Shown: in pieces, positions 1-9,013 of the stretch
Layout: every line of letters begins with the position of its first letter
How positions within the stretch are numbered: the first letter of the stretch is position 1
Assembly: GCF_015207455.1 (NCBI RefSeq)
Contig: NZ_JADEWV010000001.1
Coordinates: forward strand, 33,450-97,449
Reading direction: 5' to 3'
Source of the DNA: Microcoleus sp. LEGE 07076
Lineage (GTDB): Bacteria; Cyanobacteriota; Cyanobacteriia; Cyanobacteriales; Microcoleaceae
Length of the DNA stretch: 64,000 nucleotides
Made by a program: the position numbers and the translations under genes
Notes under the pieces: generated by a model
Told to the model about the DNA's origin: nothing
What the model saw: only the letters and a program-made list of their open reading frames with translations
The model's database searches: none

Positions 1-360
1 GTACAATCGTTAGACTGGCTACATATAAAACTACATCGGTGGATTCTATGGAAGCTATTGCGTCTAAATCGTAGACCATTTTTTCTTGCCAACTCTGTGA
101 CGTCTTGAAGTCGGGATTTTCCTTCAATAAGTCAAGGTGCATCATTAAATTAGAGGCATACTGAAATCCTGGAGTATCTATAAATGTTGCTTGGAGACCT
201 TCAAAAAAGTAAGATTGACCTTTTTTGTAACATTAGCTGAATCTCCAACTTCTCCAATAGAAGTTTTCATCAAAGTTCTAATCAGAGTAGTTTTTCCGGT
301 GTTTGTATGGCCAACAACAGCAATACTGATATTTTGTGAGAGTGGTAACTTTTGTGACAT
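1..360 (-). pseudogene. P-loop GTPase, 5' part, frameshifted, runs off window edge
   Basis: The first 60 codons from the ATG at 358-360 contain a G1/P-loop GHTNTGKTT (residues 17-25) typical of Era/TrmE-like or DUF3482-type GTPases. That frame stops at 178. The neighbouring frame carries on without a stop to base 1 and supplies the G3 motif (FIDTPGFQ, about 162-185), so the two halves belong to one gene. The shift lies in a run of six T on the coding strand (six A at 203-208 here); seven would restore the frame. This is either a genuine frameshift mutation, a sequencing or assembly homopolymer error, or, less likely, slippage. Downstream part of the GTPase is outside the window, so the family cannot be fixed. 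G1 and G3 motifs are seen; the GTPase role is from family knowledge. Confidence 0.7.
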
Positions 361-433
361 GGTAATTTGTAGTTGATAGTGAACGGTGAAAATTTAAGAC
401 TGAAACCCACAATAAATGTCGCTTTTATGCAAA

Positions 434-526
434 GTCTAGATCCCCCTAAATCCCCCTTAAGAAGGGGGACTTTGAGAGAATGCTCTTGTCCCCCCCTTAT
501 TAAGGGGGGTTAGGGGGGATCTAGAC
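434..526. repeat. Long inverted repeat (27 nt arms), AT-junction C/G-tract hairpin
   Basis: The arms 434-460 (GTCTAGATCCCCCTAAATCC and on) and 500-526 are near-perfect reverse complements separated by about 39 bases. It sits between the GTPase and gltB and would fold into a strong stem. This AGATCCCCCTAAA/GGGGGGATCTA pattern is a widespread dispersed repeat type in filamentous cyanobacteria. It could also act as a transcription barrier. Confidence 0.8.
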
Positions 527-581
527 TTCGCTACAAACAAGAGAGACCCTTGTTACATGAGTAGAATTCTAACGCAGAACC

Positions 582-3500
582 CTAACTACCCCCAATTCGA
601 GCGACATCGCGAGCATTTTCTTCAAACGCCGCCGTCAGCGCATCATCACCGCTCAAACCCGATGCGATCGCCCTTTCAATGGCCTGCAATACCCGCTTAT
701 AATCCCGCGGCATCACTTTCACAAACACCGGCAGCATCGACTCCCAATTTGCCAAAACCTTCGATGCTTTCGCACTTCCAGTCAAATCGAAATGAGTCTG
801 AATTAACTCCCGCAAATCGCTAATCTCCTCAGCATCCTCCAGTTTTTCCAAATCCACCATCGACATATTGCAGCGAGTTGCAAAATCCCCCGCTTCATCC
901 AAAATGTAAGCAACGCCGCCACTCATTCCCGCTGCAAAATTGCGCCCGGTCGCGCCCAAAACTACAACTTTGCCGCCAGTCATGTACTCGCAACCGTGAT
1001 CGCCCACACCTTCGACTACTGCGTTGACGCCGGAATTCCGCACCGCAAAACGTTCGCCCGCCATCCCTCGGATGAAAACGTCGCCAGCGGTGGCTCCGTA
1101 AAGCACTACGTTGCCGACAATTACGTTTTCTTCTGCGACAAAGGTAGAAGCTGCCGACGGGTACAGCACGATTTTGCCACCGCTGAGGCCTTTGCCCAGA
1201 TAGTCGTTGGCTTCGCCTTCGAGCTCTAGGGTGACTCCCTTGGGTACGAATGCGCCAAAGCTTTGCCCCGCGCTGCCTTGGAAGTGCAGGTGCACGGTGT
1301 CGTCGGGCAAACCTTCCCAGTGGCGTTTGGTGATTTCGTTGCCGAGAATTGTGCCGACAACGCGGTTGATGTTGGTAATTGGCAGAGTTGCTTTGACTGG
1401 TTCGCGGTTTTCGATCGCACTTTTGCACAAATCCAGCAGTACACTGAGATCGATCGACTTGGACAAACCGTGATCCTGCGCCATCTGACAATAGCGCCCG
1501 ACATCCGCCCCAACTTCCGGCTGATACAGGATGTTCGAGAAGTCCAAACCCTTAGCCTTCCAGTGTTCCACCGCTTGTTGCGCTTCCAAAACATCGGTGC
1601 GCCCCACCATTTCATTCAGCGTGCGGAAGCCCAATTGCGCCATGATTTCGCGGACTTCTTGGGCGACGAAAGTCATAAAGTTTACCGTGTGTTGCGGATC
1701 TCCCGTAAAGTTTTTCCGCAACAGGGGATCTTGTGTCGCAACGCCCACAGGACAAGTATTTTGATGGCAAACCCGCATCATAATGCAGCCCAAAGTTACC
1801 AGCGGTGCAGTCGCAAAACCGAATTCCTCAGCACCAAGCAATGCAGCAATTGCTACATCGCGGCCGGTTTTCAGTTGTCCGTCGGTTTCCACCGCAATCC
1901 GGCTGCGGAGATTGTTGAGTACCAGGGTTTGGTGAGTTTCCGCCAATCCCAACTCCCAAGGTAAACCGGCGTGTTTGATCGAAGTCTGCGGCGACGCGCC
2001 GGTACCGCCGTCGTAGCCGGAGATCAGTACGACATCGGCGTGGGCTTTCGCAACCCCAGCCGCGATCGTCCCAACTCCCACTTCCGACACGAGTTTGACG
2101 CTAATCCGCGCTTCCCGGTTGGCATTTTTCAAGTCGTGGATCAATTCGGCCAAATCTTCGATCGAATAAATGTCGTGGTGAGGCGGAGGCGAAATCAAAC
2201 CCACACCCGGAGTCGAGTTGCGTACCTTGGCAATCCACGGGTATACTTTTTTACCAGGCAATTGTCCGCCTTCTCCGGGTTTTGCCCCTTGCGCCATCTT
2301 GATTTGGAGTTCCCGCGCTTGGGATAAATACAAGCTGGTAACGCCGAAACGCCCGGAAGCAACTTGTTTGATCGCACTGTTTTTTGAGTCACCGCGATCG
2401 TTTGTCCAAGTATAGCGATCGGGATCTTCGCCACCTTCACCAGTGTTCGATTTACCACCGATGCGGTTCATCGCCACGGCTAAAGATTCGTGGGCTTCTT
2501 GGGAAATTGAACCGTAACTCATCGCCCCGGTTTTGAAGCGTTTGACAATAGCTTCAACTGGTTCGACTTCTTCAATCGGAATCGATTCTCGCTGCTTGAA
2601 TTGCAACAAACCGCGAAGGGTGAAATGCTGTTGATTTTGTTCGTTAACCAGCCCGGAATACTTTTGAAAAAGCGGGTAACTTCCTTCGCGCACGGCTTGT
2701 TGCAGGGCGTGAATTGTTTGCGGACTGAACAAGTGGGCTTCGCCTTCCTTGCGCCATTGATATTCGCCGCCGACATCGAGGGTGTGTCCGCTGGATGGGC
2801 GATCGGGGAAGGCGTGGGTATGGCGTAAAATCGCTTCTTGGGCGATGACTTCGAGGCCAACTCCGGCAATTCGCGATGCTGTCCAAGTGAAGTATTTATC
2901 GACTACGGATTTGTTTAAGCCGATCGCCTCAAAAATCTGCGCGCCGCGGTAACTTTGAATTGTGGAAATCCCAATTTTCGACGCAACTTTGGTCACACCT
3001 TTGGTTGCGGCTTTCACGTAATTTTTGCAAGCTGTTTTGGTATCAACGTTTACCAGCAAACCTTCGCGAATCGAATCTGCGATCGTCTCAAAAGCCAAAT
3101 ACGGATTGATCGCACCGCAACCGTAGCCGATTAAAGTTGCAAAATGGTGAACTTCGCGCGGTTCGCCGGATTCGAGCACCAGTCCCGCCCGCGTCCGCGT
3201 ACCTTGGCGGATCAAGTGGTGGTGCAAGCCTGCAACTGCTAGCAGCGCCGGAATCGGGGCATTTTCGGCATTGATTCCCCGATCGCACAAAATGATGATA
3301 TTCACCCCAGAGGCGATCGCACTGTCTGCGGCTGCGAAAACATCTTCTAACGCCTGTTCCAAACCTTTTACACCAGTTTTGGGATCGAACAAAATCGGTA
3401 TAGTAATAGACTTGAAATTACCCTGATTTACCTGTTTTAGTTTCGCCAGTTCTTCGTTGCTGAGAATTGGTGTTTTCAACTCAATTAAATGACAGTTTTC

Positions 3501-5168
3501 TGGTTCAGGCTTGAGCAAATTGCGTTCAGATCCGATCGTCGTTTCCGCAGAAGTGACAATCTCTTCGCGGATCGAATCTATCGGCGGATTCGTAACTTGA
3601 GCAAAAAGTTGCTGGAAATATTCGTAAAGCAACTTTTGCCTGTTCGATAAAACAGCAAGCGGCGTATCCGCACCCATCGCACCGACAGCTTCCACCCCAT
3701 TGTTTGCCATCGGCGCTAACAGCATCCGCAGTTCTTCAAAGGTGTAGCCAAAAGCCATTTGCCGCTGCAATAAAGTTTCGGGTTGAGATTCTGCCACTAC
3801 TTCCGCATCTGGTAGTTTGGCAATTTCTACCATGTGTTTATCAATCCACTCGCGGTACGGATGTTCCGAAGCGATTTGATGTTTAATTTCCTCGTCAGAA
3901 ATGATGCGGCCTTCTGCTGTATTAACTAAGAACATCCGGCCCGGTTGCAAGCGACCTTTTGAGAGAATTTGTTCTGGGGCGATCGGCAAAACTCCCGCTT
4001 CCGATGCCATAATTACTAAGTCATCTTTGGTGATGCAGTAACGGGAAGGACGCAAACCGTTGCGATCGAGTACAGCGCCGATCGATGTTCCGTCGGTAAA
4101 TGCGATCGAAGCCGGCCCATCCCAAGGTTCCATCAAGCAAGAATGGTATTCGTAGAAAGCCTTTTTCTCGTCACTCATCGACTCGTGGGCTGTCCAAGGT
4201 TCGGGAATCATCATCATCACGGCGTGGGGTAAAGAACGCCCGGCCAAATACAGCAATTCCAAAGCATTGTCAAAAATTGTCGAGTCGCTACCTTGGATGT
4301 TGATTAAATTCGGGATTTTCTTTAAATCGTCTCCGAAAAGTTCCGACTCGAACATCGATTGCCGCGCGTGCATCCAGTTGATGTTGCCGCGCATCGTGTT
4401 GATTTCGCCGTTGTGGGCGATGTAGCGGTAAGGGTGCGATCGTTCCCAACTCGGAAAAGTATTGGTGCTGAAGCGCGAGTGAACCAGGGCTAAGGCGCTT
4501 TCCATGTCGGGGTCGTGCAGTTCGGGATAGTAATCTCCCACTTGCACCGGCATCAACATTCCTTTGTAGACGATCGTCCGGCAGGAGAGTGTGGAATTAT
4601 ACCAGTAGGGGTCTACTTCCGTCCTGCGGATGGCGTTGTGGGCGCGTTTGCGGATCACGTAAAGTTTCCGCTCGAAAGCCGCCTCGTCCATAGCTGCGGG
4701 GCGGCTGACGAACACTTGCTGCATGAAGGGTTCGCTGGCTTTGGCGGTATCGCCCAGGGATGAATTATCCGTGGGGACATCGCGCCAACCTAGCAGGGGA
4801 CAGCCTTCTTCGGCTGCGATTTCGGCAAAAATGCGTTTGCCGTTTTCCCGTTCCGTCTGATTTCGCGATGAGTAAATTGCACCAACGCCGTACTCGCCGA
4901 CTTCTGGAAGTTCGATGTTTTCGGCTGCGGCTGCTTTCTTGAGAAACTTGTGGGGCACTTGCATCAAAATGCCCGCGCCATCTCCGGTATTGGGCTCGCA
5001 GCCACACGCACCTCGGTGGTCGAGATTCAGTAGAATTGTCAGTGCCTGTTCGACTATTTCGTGAGATTTGTTACCCTTGACGTGTACAATGAATCCGACT
5101 CCGCAAGCGTCGTGCTCGAACTGGGGATCGTACAGGCCTTGTTTTTGTGGCAATCCGTTGCTATTCAT
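582..5168 (-). CDS. gltB: Glutamate synthase, large subunit
   Basis: Large (alpha) subunit of glutamate synthase, which transfers the glutamine amide nitrogen to 2-oxoglutarate in the GS-GOGAT cycle. 1528 residues, normal for the family. A 21-residue propeptide precedes the nucleophile Cys22 (HDACGVGF) of the class II glutaminase domain (about 22-430); then the central domain, the FMN-binding synthase barrel (about 870-1240) and the C-terminal GXGXG helix domain. The [3Fe-4S] cluster ligands are visible as C1128-x5-C1134-x4-C1139. The stretch [14 protein letters not shown] resembles cyanobacterial GltB rather than the plant-type Fd-GOGAT (GGCGADNDSGDGSG), so the pyridine-nucleotide type paired with GltD is my preference, but the electron donor cannot be settled here and no gltD is in the window. 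The start ATG at 5166-5168 fits the propeptide length. The gene appears monocistronic. Confidence 0.96.
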   Translation of the reverse strand: MNSNGLPQKQGLYDPQFEHDACGVGFIVHVKGNKSHEIVEQALTILLNLDHRGACGCEPNTGDGAGILMQVPHKFLKKAAAAENIELPEVGEYGVGAIYSSRNQTERENGKRIFAEIAAEEGCPLLGWRDVPTDNSSLGDTAKASEPFMQQVFVSRPAAMDEAAFERKLYVIRKRAHNAIRRTEVDPYWYNSTLSCRTIVYKGMLMPVQVGDYYPELHDPDMESALALVHSRFSTNTFPSWERSHPYRYIAHNGEINTMRGNINWMHARQSMFESELFGDDLKKIPNLINIQGSDSTIFDNALELLYLAGRSLPHAVMMMIPEPWTAHESMSDEKKAFYEYHSCLMEPWDGPASIAFTDGTSIGAVLDRNGLRPSRYCITKDDLVIMASEAGVLPIAPEQILSKGRLQPGRMFLVNTAEGRIISDEEIKHQIASEHPYREWIDKHMVEIAKLPDAEVVAESQPETLLQRQMAFGYTFEELRMLLAPMANNGVEAVGAMGADTPLAVLSNRQKLLYEYFQQLFAQVTNPPIDSIREEIVTSAETTIGSERNLLKPEPENCHLIELKTPILSNEELAKLKQVNQGNFKSITIPILFDPKTGVKGLEQALEDVFAAADSAIASGVNIIILCDRGINAENAPIPALLAVAGLHHHLIRQGTRTRAGLVLESGEPREVHHFATLIGYGCGAINPYLAFETIADSIREGLLVNVDTKTACKNYVKAATKGVTKVASKIGISTIQSYRGAQIFEAIGLNKSVVDKYFTWTASRIAGVGLEVIAQEAILRHTHAFPDRPSSGHTLDVGGEYQWRKEGEAHLFSPQTIHALQQAVREGSYPLFQKYSGLVNEQNQQHFTLRGLLQFKQRESIPIEEVEPVEAIVKRFKTGAMSYGSISQEAHESLAVAMNRIGGKSNTGEGGEDPDRYTWTNDRGDSKNSAIKQVASGRFGVTSLYLSQARELQIKMAQGAKPGEGGQLPGKKVYPWIAKVRNSTPGVGLISPPPHHDIYSIEDLAELIHDLKNANREARISVKLVSEVGVGTIAAGVAKAHADVVLISGYDGGTGASPQTSIKHAGLPWELGLAETHQTLVLNNLRSRIAVETDGQLKTGRDVAIAALLGAEEFGFATAPLVTLGCIMMRVCHQNTCPVGVATQDPLLRKNFTGDPQHTVNFMTFVAQEVREIMAQLGFRTLNEMVGRTDVLEAQQAVEHWKAKGLDFSNILYQPEVGADVGRYCQMAQDHGLSKSIDLSVLLDLCKSAIENREPVKATLPITNINRVVGTILGNEITKRHWEGLPDDTVHLHFQGSAGQSFGAFVPKGVTLELEGEANDYLGKGLSGGKIVLYPSAASTFVAEENVIVGNVVLYGATAGDVFIRGMAGERFAVRNSGVNAVVEGVGDHGCEYMTGGKVVVLGATGRNFAAGMSGGVAYILDEAGDFATRCNMSMVDLEKLEDAEEISDLRELIQTHFDLTGSAKASKVLANWESMLPVFVKVMPRDYKRVLQAIERAIASGLSGDDALTAAFEENARDVARIGGS

Positions 5169-5496
5169 TTGGATAAGTCTCTCAAAGTGATCAAAAAATT
5201 GCGCTCTAGAGCAGAGCGCGGGATGGCGATCGATCTAGTATCATTTATTATATGTGGATCTACTACATTGGGTAGGTGCGCGAAAAAATTAAAGCTAGTG
5301 CGATCGATCGTGCAAAAATAGTTACAATCGATGAGTTAAGTGTTAGGAATTCTGGGCTAAATATTTATGCTGAAAAAATATCTAATTATTAGCGCGTCTA
5401 GATTGGAATGATTTAACCGCAGAGAACGCAGAGAACGCAGAGTCAGAGAAGAGAGAGAAATAATTAGGATTTAAACTGACATCTTGCATCATTTTT
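5169..5496. other. Intergenic region between divergent gltB and an antitoxin relic
   Basis: No gene is seen. It should hold the gltB promoter. Bases 5414-5460 carry a CCGCAGAGAACGCAGAG purine-rich repeat, the same family as at 24901, 25392, 50441 and 60755. No clear NtcA site (GTA-N8-TAC) near a -10 box could be placed with confidence. Confidence 0.5.
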
Positions 5497-5939
5497 ATGA
5501 ACGGGAAAACAATACTCCTAGATCCGGTTTTACCGACAGAAGCAGAAACAATTGCTATCAAGTTGTTGGATAAAATGTTAAGCATCAAGATAGAAAATGG
5601 TGATTCTGAGACATTAAAAGTAAAACTTGTGGAAGTGGGCGGGGAAGAAATCGCACTTCCTGAATCTCTCTATCAATTGTTGTGTCAAGCTGCACATTTG
5701 ATGGCGGCTGATAAAGCAGTATCTTTAGTGCCGATTGAGCAAGATATGACTGTTGAAGAAACGATGACGGGGAAATTACCTATGGAAAAGTAGGAAACCA
5801 GCGGCGGATTAGTTTGGCAAGTGCGATCGCATACAAACAGCAGCGTAGTGTTAAGCGCCGTGAAATTCTCAAGGAATTAGCTGAGTTTAGCCAAGAAGAG
5901 GAATTGCATGAGAGCAGAGTATACAGCTCTTATAACTGA
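5497..5939 (+). pseudogene. Excisionase-type antitoxin relic with the DNA-binding helix deleted
   Basis: The ATG frame codes for 98 residues ending at 5793. Its body (LPESLYQLLCQAAHLMAADK, VSLVPIEQDMTVEE) matches the N-terminal half of the cyanobacterial excisionase-family antitoxins found upstream of PIN toxins. From about 5763 a different frame continues the family pattern: DDGEITYGKVGNQRRIS, then AIAYKQQRSVKRREILKEL, to the stop at 5937-5939. Between VEE and DDGEI the family normally has about 15 residues forming the helix-turn-helix (AADILNVSRPYLIKLL-like). Here these are gone and the frame is shifted, so the gene cannot make a working DNA-binding antitoxin. Family pattern is from memory; the two-frame continuity is seen directly. 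The short 98-residue ORF might still be expressed. Confidence 0.6.
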
Positions 5940-6024
5940 TATATCGATATTTTCGTCTAACAGATATTTAACACTCATTAATAAACTCGATCCAGTTGTT
6001 GAGATTTCTGATTTTGCTCTTTAA
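5908..6024 (+). pseudogene. Stub of a PIN-domain toxin gene start
   Basis: An ATG at 5908 overlaps the end of the antitoxin relic, as in intact antitoxin-PIN operons. The 38-residue reading frame begins MRAEYTALITD, which resembles the usual start of the cognate PIN toxins (roughly M-x3-YTALYDACVLYP), then diverges into unrelated sequence and runs into the 3' end of the oppositely oriented DUF433 gene. No PIN catalytic acids follow. I read it as the residue of a toxin whose body was deleted. The resemblance covers only about nine residues, so this is tentative. Confidence 0.35.
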
Positions 6025-6319
6025 GCTGACGCATTTTCAAGACAAAAGGTGATGGATTGCGATCGTATTCAGCTTCAGCTTTGAGGCAATATTCTAACCA
6101 ATCTCCTACATATTTACCTACAGTTTTTGGATTTTCCAGATAGTACAAAATCGTAGCATAAACTTGAGCCATCGTCACTGTCCGAAATTTTTGAGCTATG
6201 GCTTCTGGAGTTTGGCCGCGGTGGATGTATTCGTAGAGAATGTGTTCGATACCGACGCGGGTTCCTTTGATGCGGATATCTTCTGGTGTTGAAAATTTAA
6301 AGTAATCTTCTAATTGCAT
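5978..6319 (-). CDS. DUF433 domain protein, solitary
   Basis: 113 residues. The segment IKGTRVGIEHILYEYIHRGQ followed by TPEAIAQKFRTVTMAQVYATILYYL is the DUF433 pattern (G-T-R-hydrophobic, then helix-turn-helix-like helices). DUF433 proteins are small DNA-binding-type proteins usually regarded as antitoxins, most often paired with DUF5615 PIN-like toxins. This copy lacks such a partner: upstream (6320-6453) there is only a GCCCCGCAAGCTA element at 6398-6410. It diverges clearly from the four DUF433 copies at 8056-9776 (no TPGVCGGDA motif), and its charged C-terminal tail (EQNQKSQQLDRVY) is different. Its 3' end overlaps the PIN stub on the other strand. Family call is firm; the function is inferred. 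Confidence 0.75.
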   Translation of the reverse strand: MQLEDYFKFSTPEDIRIKGTRVGIEHILYEYIHRGQTPEAIAQKFRTVTMAQVYATILYYLENPKTVGKYVGDWLEYCLKAEAEYDRNPSPFVLKMRQLKEQNQKSQQLDRVY

Positions 6320-6453
6320 AATTGTTGATTATTTATATTTTTAATTGACATTATATCACATTTTTCGCTGTTCGGTGGAGATGGGCGATGGTGTCCCGCC
6401 CCGCAAGCTAAGGGTTTGGTTCAAATAGCCAGTGAAGATGGGTGTATATAAAT

Positions 6454-7368
6454 CTACCTTAAGGTAAGCTCCCTAGCTCTAAGTTTAGTTGCTATGATTC
6501 TGTTTTGGTCTAAGATTTGCACCTGTTCTTTTTTGTACATAGGGAGATTGTCTATGTTACTAAGTTCTCCCAATTCCCAATGACCATCCTTAATTTTTAA
6601 CCCAGCAGTCCTCTTGATTATTCCGGTTTTTTCTAAGGTTTGAATCTCACTACAAACAGCTTGCGGTTTATCAGAGATTTTAAGTCCTCTCAATATTTGT
6701 TGATAATTTAAACTCCCCCATACTTGAAACAAATTTAAAACTAATTTTTGGGTATCAATATAAAATACATCACGATCTAAAGGTTTCAAGTCTTCAAAAT
6801 AAGTCACGTTACCTGTATGTGTTAGACTTAACTTTAAATCAATTCTTTTGACTTCATGATAATTGGATGTTAATTCGCAAATCAGCTTCATGCAATACTT
6901 TTTTAATGCTTCGACAGACGAAAGTGATAACACAGCTTTAGTTTGCTTTTTATCTAGCTCATAAAATTCCCAACTCTTAACCCATTGATTTTGTATTAAT
7001 TGATAAACAGTACAATAAAAACATAAGTTAACTACTGATGGTTCGTACACGCCATTCTTTTTTTTATCCTCATTACAAAAATTATAATAATAATTTTGGT
7101 GTAATCTCTCTAGATACTTAATTACACCGTGAATCTTTTCTTGTTTATAAAGAGTCCTTAAAAAACCAAGATCGTCAAAAAGTAAGTCACTAAATTCTAA
7201 AAAGTTAGATTTATATACAATAGAGTGTTTTAAAAATGGAACGCACCAATCAATAGGTTTTTCAATCCAAAGTGGTTCCTTAACTACATTTAATGTTGTC
7301 TCGTCACGAGTAGCTTGTATTTCTAAATTACCTAAATTTAAGAAATGAGTGTTTAAGGAAATTTTCAT
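6454..7368 (-). CDS. Unrecognised 304-residue protein, partner of CoiA-like nuclease
   Basis: I do not recognise this family. No signal peptide, membrane segment, P-loop or metal-binding motif is evident. The middle is rich in Tyr, Cys, Lys and Leu (about 85-190) and mostly helical by eye. Residues about 215-260 (SLNYQQILRGLKI, then VCSEIQTLEKTGIIKR) look like a winged-helix module of the type found at the C-terminus of effector or sensor proteins. The gene directly follows the nuclease gene: the coding strand reads TAAATG, stop and start abutting with no gap, so the two are very likely translationally coupled. Base composition is much more AT-rich than the housekeeping genes around, suggesting recent transfer. 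A sensor, immunity or substrate-recognition role beside the nuclease is inference. Confidence 0.7.
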   Translation of the reverse strand: MKISLNTHFLNLGNLEIQATRDETTLNVVKEPLWIEKPIDWCVPFLKHSIVYKSNFLEFSDLLFDDLGFLRTLYKQEKIHGVIKYLERLHQNYYYNFCNEDKKKNGVYEPSVVNLCFYCTVYQLIQNQWVKSWEFYELDKKQTKAVLSLSSVEALKKYCMKLICELTSNYHEVKRIDLKLSLTHTGNVTYFEDLKPLDRDVFYIDTQKLVLNLFQVWGSLNYQQILRGLKISDKPQAVCSEIQTLEKTGIIKRTAGLKIKDGHWELGELSNIDNLPMYKKEQVQILDQNRIIATKLRARELTLR

Positions 7369-8007
7369 TTATGTAATCTCCGAGTCTTGTATGGTTCTTT
7401 CAAAATTTAAAATGTAGGGATATTTGCCAAAATAGTTATAATACCAACTAATATTATCATTTGTATGGGCACTTTTTCCGAACAACCAGTCAAAAGTAAC
7501 ACCTAAACTGCGGTAATCTTCAGACCGTGACTCTAACGTTTCTGGAGTAATTGCAGATAATTGACACTCAAAAACAAAAAGTTCTCCGCCAGGAAAATTA
7601 AAAGCTACATCGCAGATTCTATATTTGCCGTTTTCCAGTTTAAGTAACTTTTCAAACTCCAAAATTTCTTTGGATAAAAAACCTTTCGATAATTCTTCTA
7701 CCTTTTCAGCTATCCATCGTTTGCCTTCTCGGTGTTCTTCTGATTCCCCTGGTGAGTATTTTTCGCCTTTTTTAAAATACTCATCAGAAAATTCAATATC
7801 TAGAGGAAATTCTCCCGTATAAGTTGAACGAAAGTGCGATCTTACATTTGTCGTATAGCCATACTGGGTTTTTCTGTCATACCCTGAAACATGAATACAA
7901 GGGGTATCTGTAAACTTGTCTAATATTAAACTTTTGTGTTCTTCCTTGTTGTAATCTTGAGCATCTAATATTTTTTTAGTTTCTTGTATTTTGGCTGTTA
8001 AACTCAT
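7369..8007 (-). CDS. CoiA-like PD-(D/E)XK nuclease-family protein
   Basis: 212 residues. A C-terminal core resembles the competence protein CoiA nuclease domain: H92 and K96 in EEHREGKRWIAEKVEE, then D133 (YRICDVAF), the E147-x-Q149 pair (FVFECQLSAIT), followed by the characteristic S/T-x3-L-x3-S-x2-Y-x-S-LGV-x2-DWLFG stretch (157-177). D...E-x-Q is the CoiA variant of the restriction-endonuclease-fold active site. The N-terminal 80 residues are not recognised and contain CIHVSGYDRKTQYGYTT. CoiA proper is about 350-400 residues and has an N-terminal zinc-binding-like region, so this is a short, stand-alone nuclease-like version. It is first gene of a zero-spacing operon with the 304-residue protein. 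High AT content. Nuclease fold is inferred from motifs; DNA as substrate and a defence or competence role are guesses. Confidence 0.65.
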   Translation of the reverse strand: MSLTAKIQETKKILDAQDYNKEEHKSLILDKFTDTPCIHVSGYDRKTQYGYTTNVRSHFRSTYTGEFPLDIEFSDEYFKKGEKYSPGESEEHREGKRWIAEKVEELSKGFLSKEILEFEKLLKLENGKYRICDVAFNFPGGELFVFECQLSAITPETLESRSEDYRSLGVTFDWLFGKSAHTNDNISWYYNYFGKYPYILNFERTIQDSEIT

Positions 8008-8055
8008 AACTACTTGGAAGAGTTGACTACATATATGAGATTATATCACAAGTCA

Positions 8056-8265
8056 AAGACTCCTGGGCTATGTGGAGGCGATGCTTGTATCGGCAATACT
8101 CGCATACCAGTTTGGTCGCTGGTGTGAGATCGACGTTTAGGTATTTCCGATGCTATAATTCTAGAATCATTTCCCGATCGCACCGCCACTGACTTGATAA
8201 ATGCTTGGGCTGATGCTGATGCTTACCCAGACGAAATTGAACAAACAATTAGAAAAAATGATTGA
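8056..8265 (+). pseudogene. DUF433 gene fragment with in-frame TGA
   Basis: Translation of this stretch gives KTPGLCGGDACIGNTRIPV and on to NDAD/EIEQ-type C-terminus, almost the same as the gene at 8663-9010, but the 5' third is missing and a TGA replaces the TGC codon (8128-8130 region; GTGTGAGATCG against GTGTGCGATCG in the intact copy). It is the first, dead member of a tandem series of DUF433 units. Confidence 0.8.
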
Positions 8266-8276
8266 GATTGTAAATA

Positions 8277-8603
8277 ATGCTACTGAAAGAATTAGAAAAA
8301 CAACTCCTTGCCTTAACTCCCGCTGAAAAAATTCAGGCAATACAGCTATTAGTCCAAAGTTTAAGCAATACTTGGCAAGGAATCGAAAAAACTCCGGGCG
8401 TGTGTGGCGGCGATGCTAGAATTGCTAAGACTCGCATACCTGTTTGGTCGATGGTAAATTATCGCCTTCTGGGTGCAAATGATGTGCGAATTTTGCAAGA
8501 CTTTCCTCATTTGAGTGCAGCGGATTTGGCGAATGCTTGGGCTTATGCTGAGGCACACCCAGAGGAAATTGAAGCTGCGATCGCTAGAAATGAGGCAGCC
8601 TAA
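8277..8603 (+). CDS. DUF433 antitoxin-like protein, toxin partner lost
   Basis: 108 residues: an N-terminal helical segment (LLKELEKQLLALTPAEKIQ), then KTPGVCGGDARIAKTRIPVW, MVNYRLLGANDVRILQDFPH and LSAADLANAWAYAEAHPEEIE, the full DUF433 signature. The start ATG at 8277 follows the dead copy by 11 bases. Three bases after the stop, an ATG (8607) begins what should be the DUF5615 partner, but only a 19-codon stub remains. An antitoxin without its own toxin may still act on the related downstream toxins. Antitoxin role is family inference. Confidence 0.8.
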   Translation: MLLKELEKQLLALTPAEKIQAIQLLVQSLSNTWQGIEKTPGVCGGDARIAKTRIPVWSMVNYRLLGANDVRILQDFPHLSAADLANAWAYAEAHPEEIEAAIARNEAA

Positions 8604-8606
8604 AAC

Positions 8607-8666
8607 ATGGCGCAAATTTGCTATAATCTAACTAATATATTCAGATCCGATCGATCGCACTTATGA
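8607..8666 (+). pseudogene. Stub of a DUF5615 toxin gene start
   Basis: The sequence AAAACATGGCGCAAATTTGC aligns with AAAACATGGCACGAATTTATG at the start of the intact toxin at 9780. The frame reads MAQICYN and stops at 8664-8666, inside the start codon of the next DUF433 gene. Position (3 nt after the antitoxin stop) and sequence mark it as a toxin gene reduced to its first codons. Confidence 0.6.
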
Positions 8667-9010
8667 CTATACAAGAATTAGAAACTCAAGTCTCAACCTT
8701 AAATCCCGTTGATAAAGCTAAACTCATCAGCATCCTAACTCAAACTTTAACCAACGGTTCTCTAGGCATTAAAAAAACTCCCGGTGTGTGCGGAGGCGAT
8801 GCTTGTATCGGCAATACTCGCATACCAGTTTGGTCACTGGTGTGCGATCGACGTTTAGGTGCTTCCGATGCTATCATCCTAGAATCATTTCCCGATCTAA
8901 CCGCCGCTGACTTGGTAAATGCTTGGGCTTATGCTGATGCTTATCCAGAGGAAATTGAACAGGCAATTAAAGAAAATGATGAAGTTATGGAAGAAAGCGA
9001 GGTTTATTAA
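8663..9010 (+). CDS. DUF433 antitoxin-like protein
   Basis: 115 residues with the complete DUF433 signature (KTPGVCGGDACIGNTRIPVW, VCDRRLGASDAIILESFPDL, TAADLVNAWAYADAYPEEIE) and an acidic tail. It is followed after three bases by a DUF5615 toxin gene, so this is an intact pair. In the known type II-like arrangement, the DUF433 protein would bind the operator and neutralise the PIN-like partner. It is the apparent parent of the dead copy at 8056-8265. An AT-rich promoter with TATAATCTAACTAATATATT lies at 8630-8650. Confidence 0.85.
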   Translation: MTIQELETQVSTLNPVDKAKLISILTQTLTNGSLGIKKTPGVCGGDACIGNTRIPVWSLVCDRRLGASDAIILESFPDLTAADLVNAWAYADAYPEEIEQAIKENDEVMEESEVY

Positions 9011-9013
9011 AAG

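Noticed and set aside
895..1615. Open frames of 129-198 codons inside gltB on the same strand and of 233 codons on the other
   Set aside because: Shadow frames in GC-rich coding sequence of a long, clearly functional gene.
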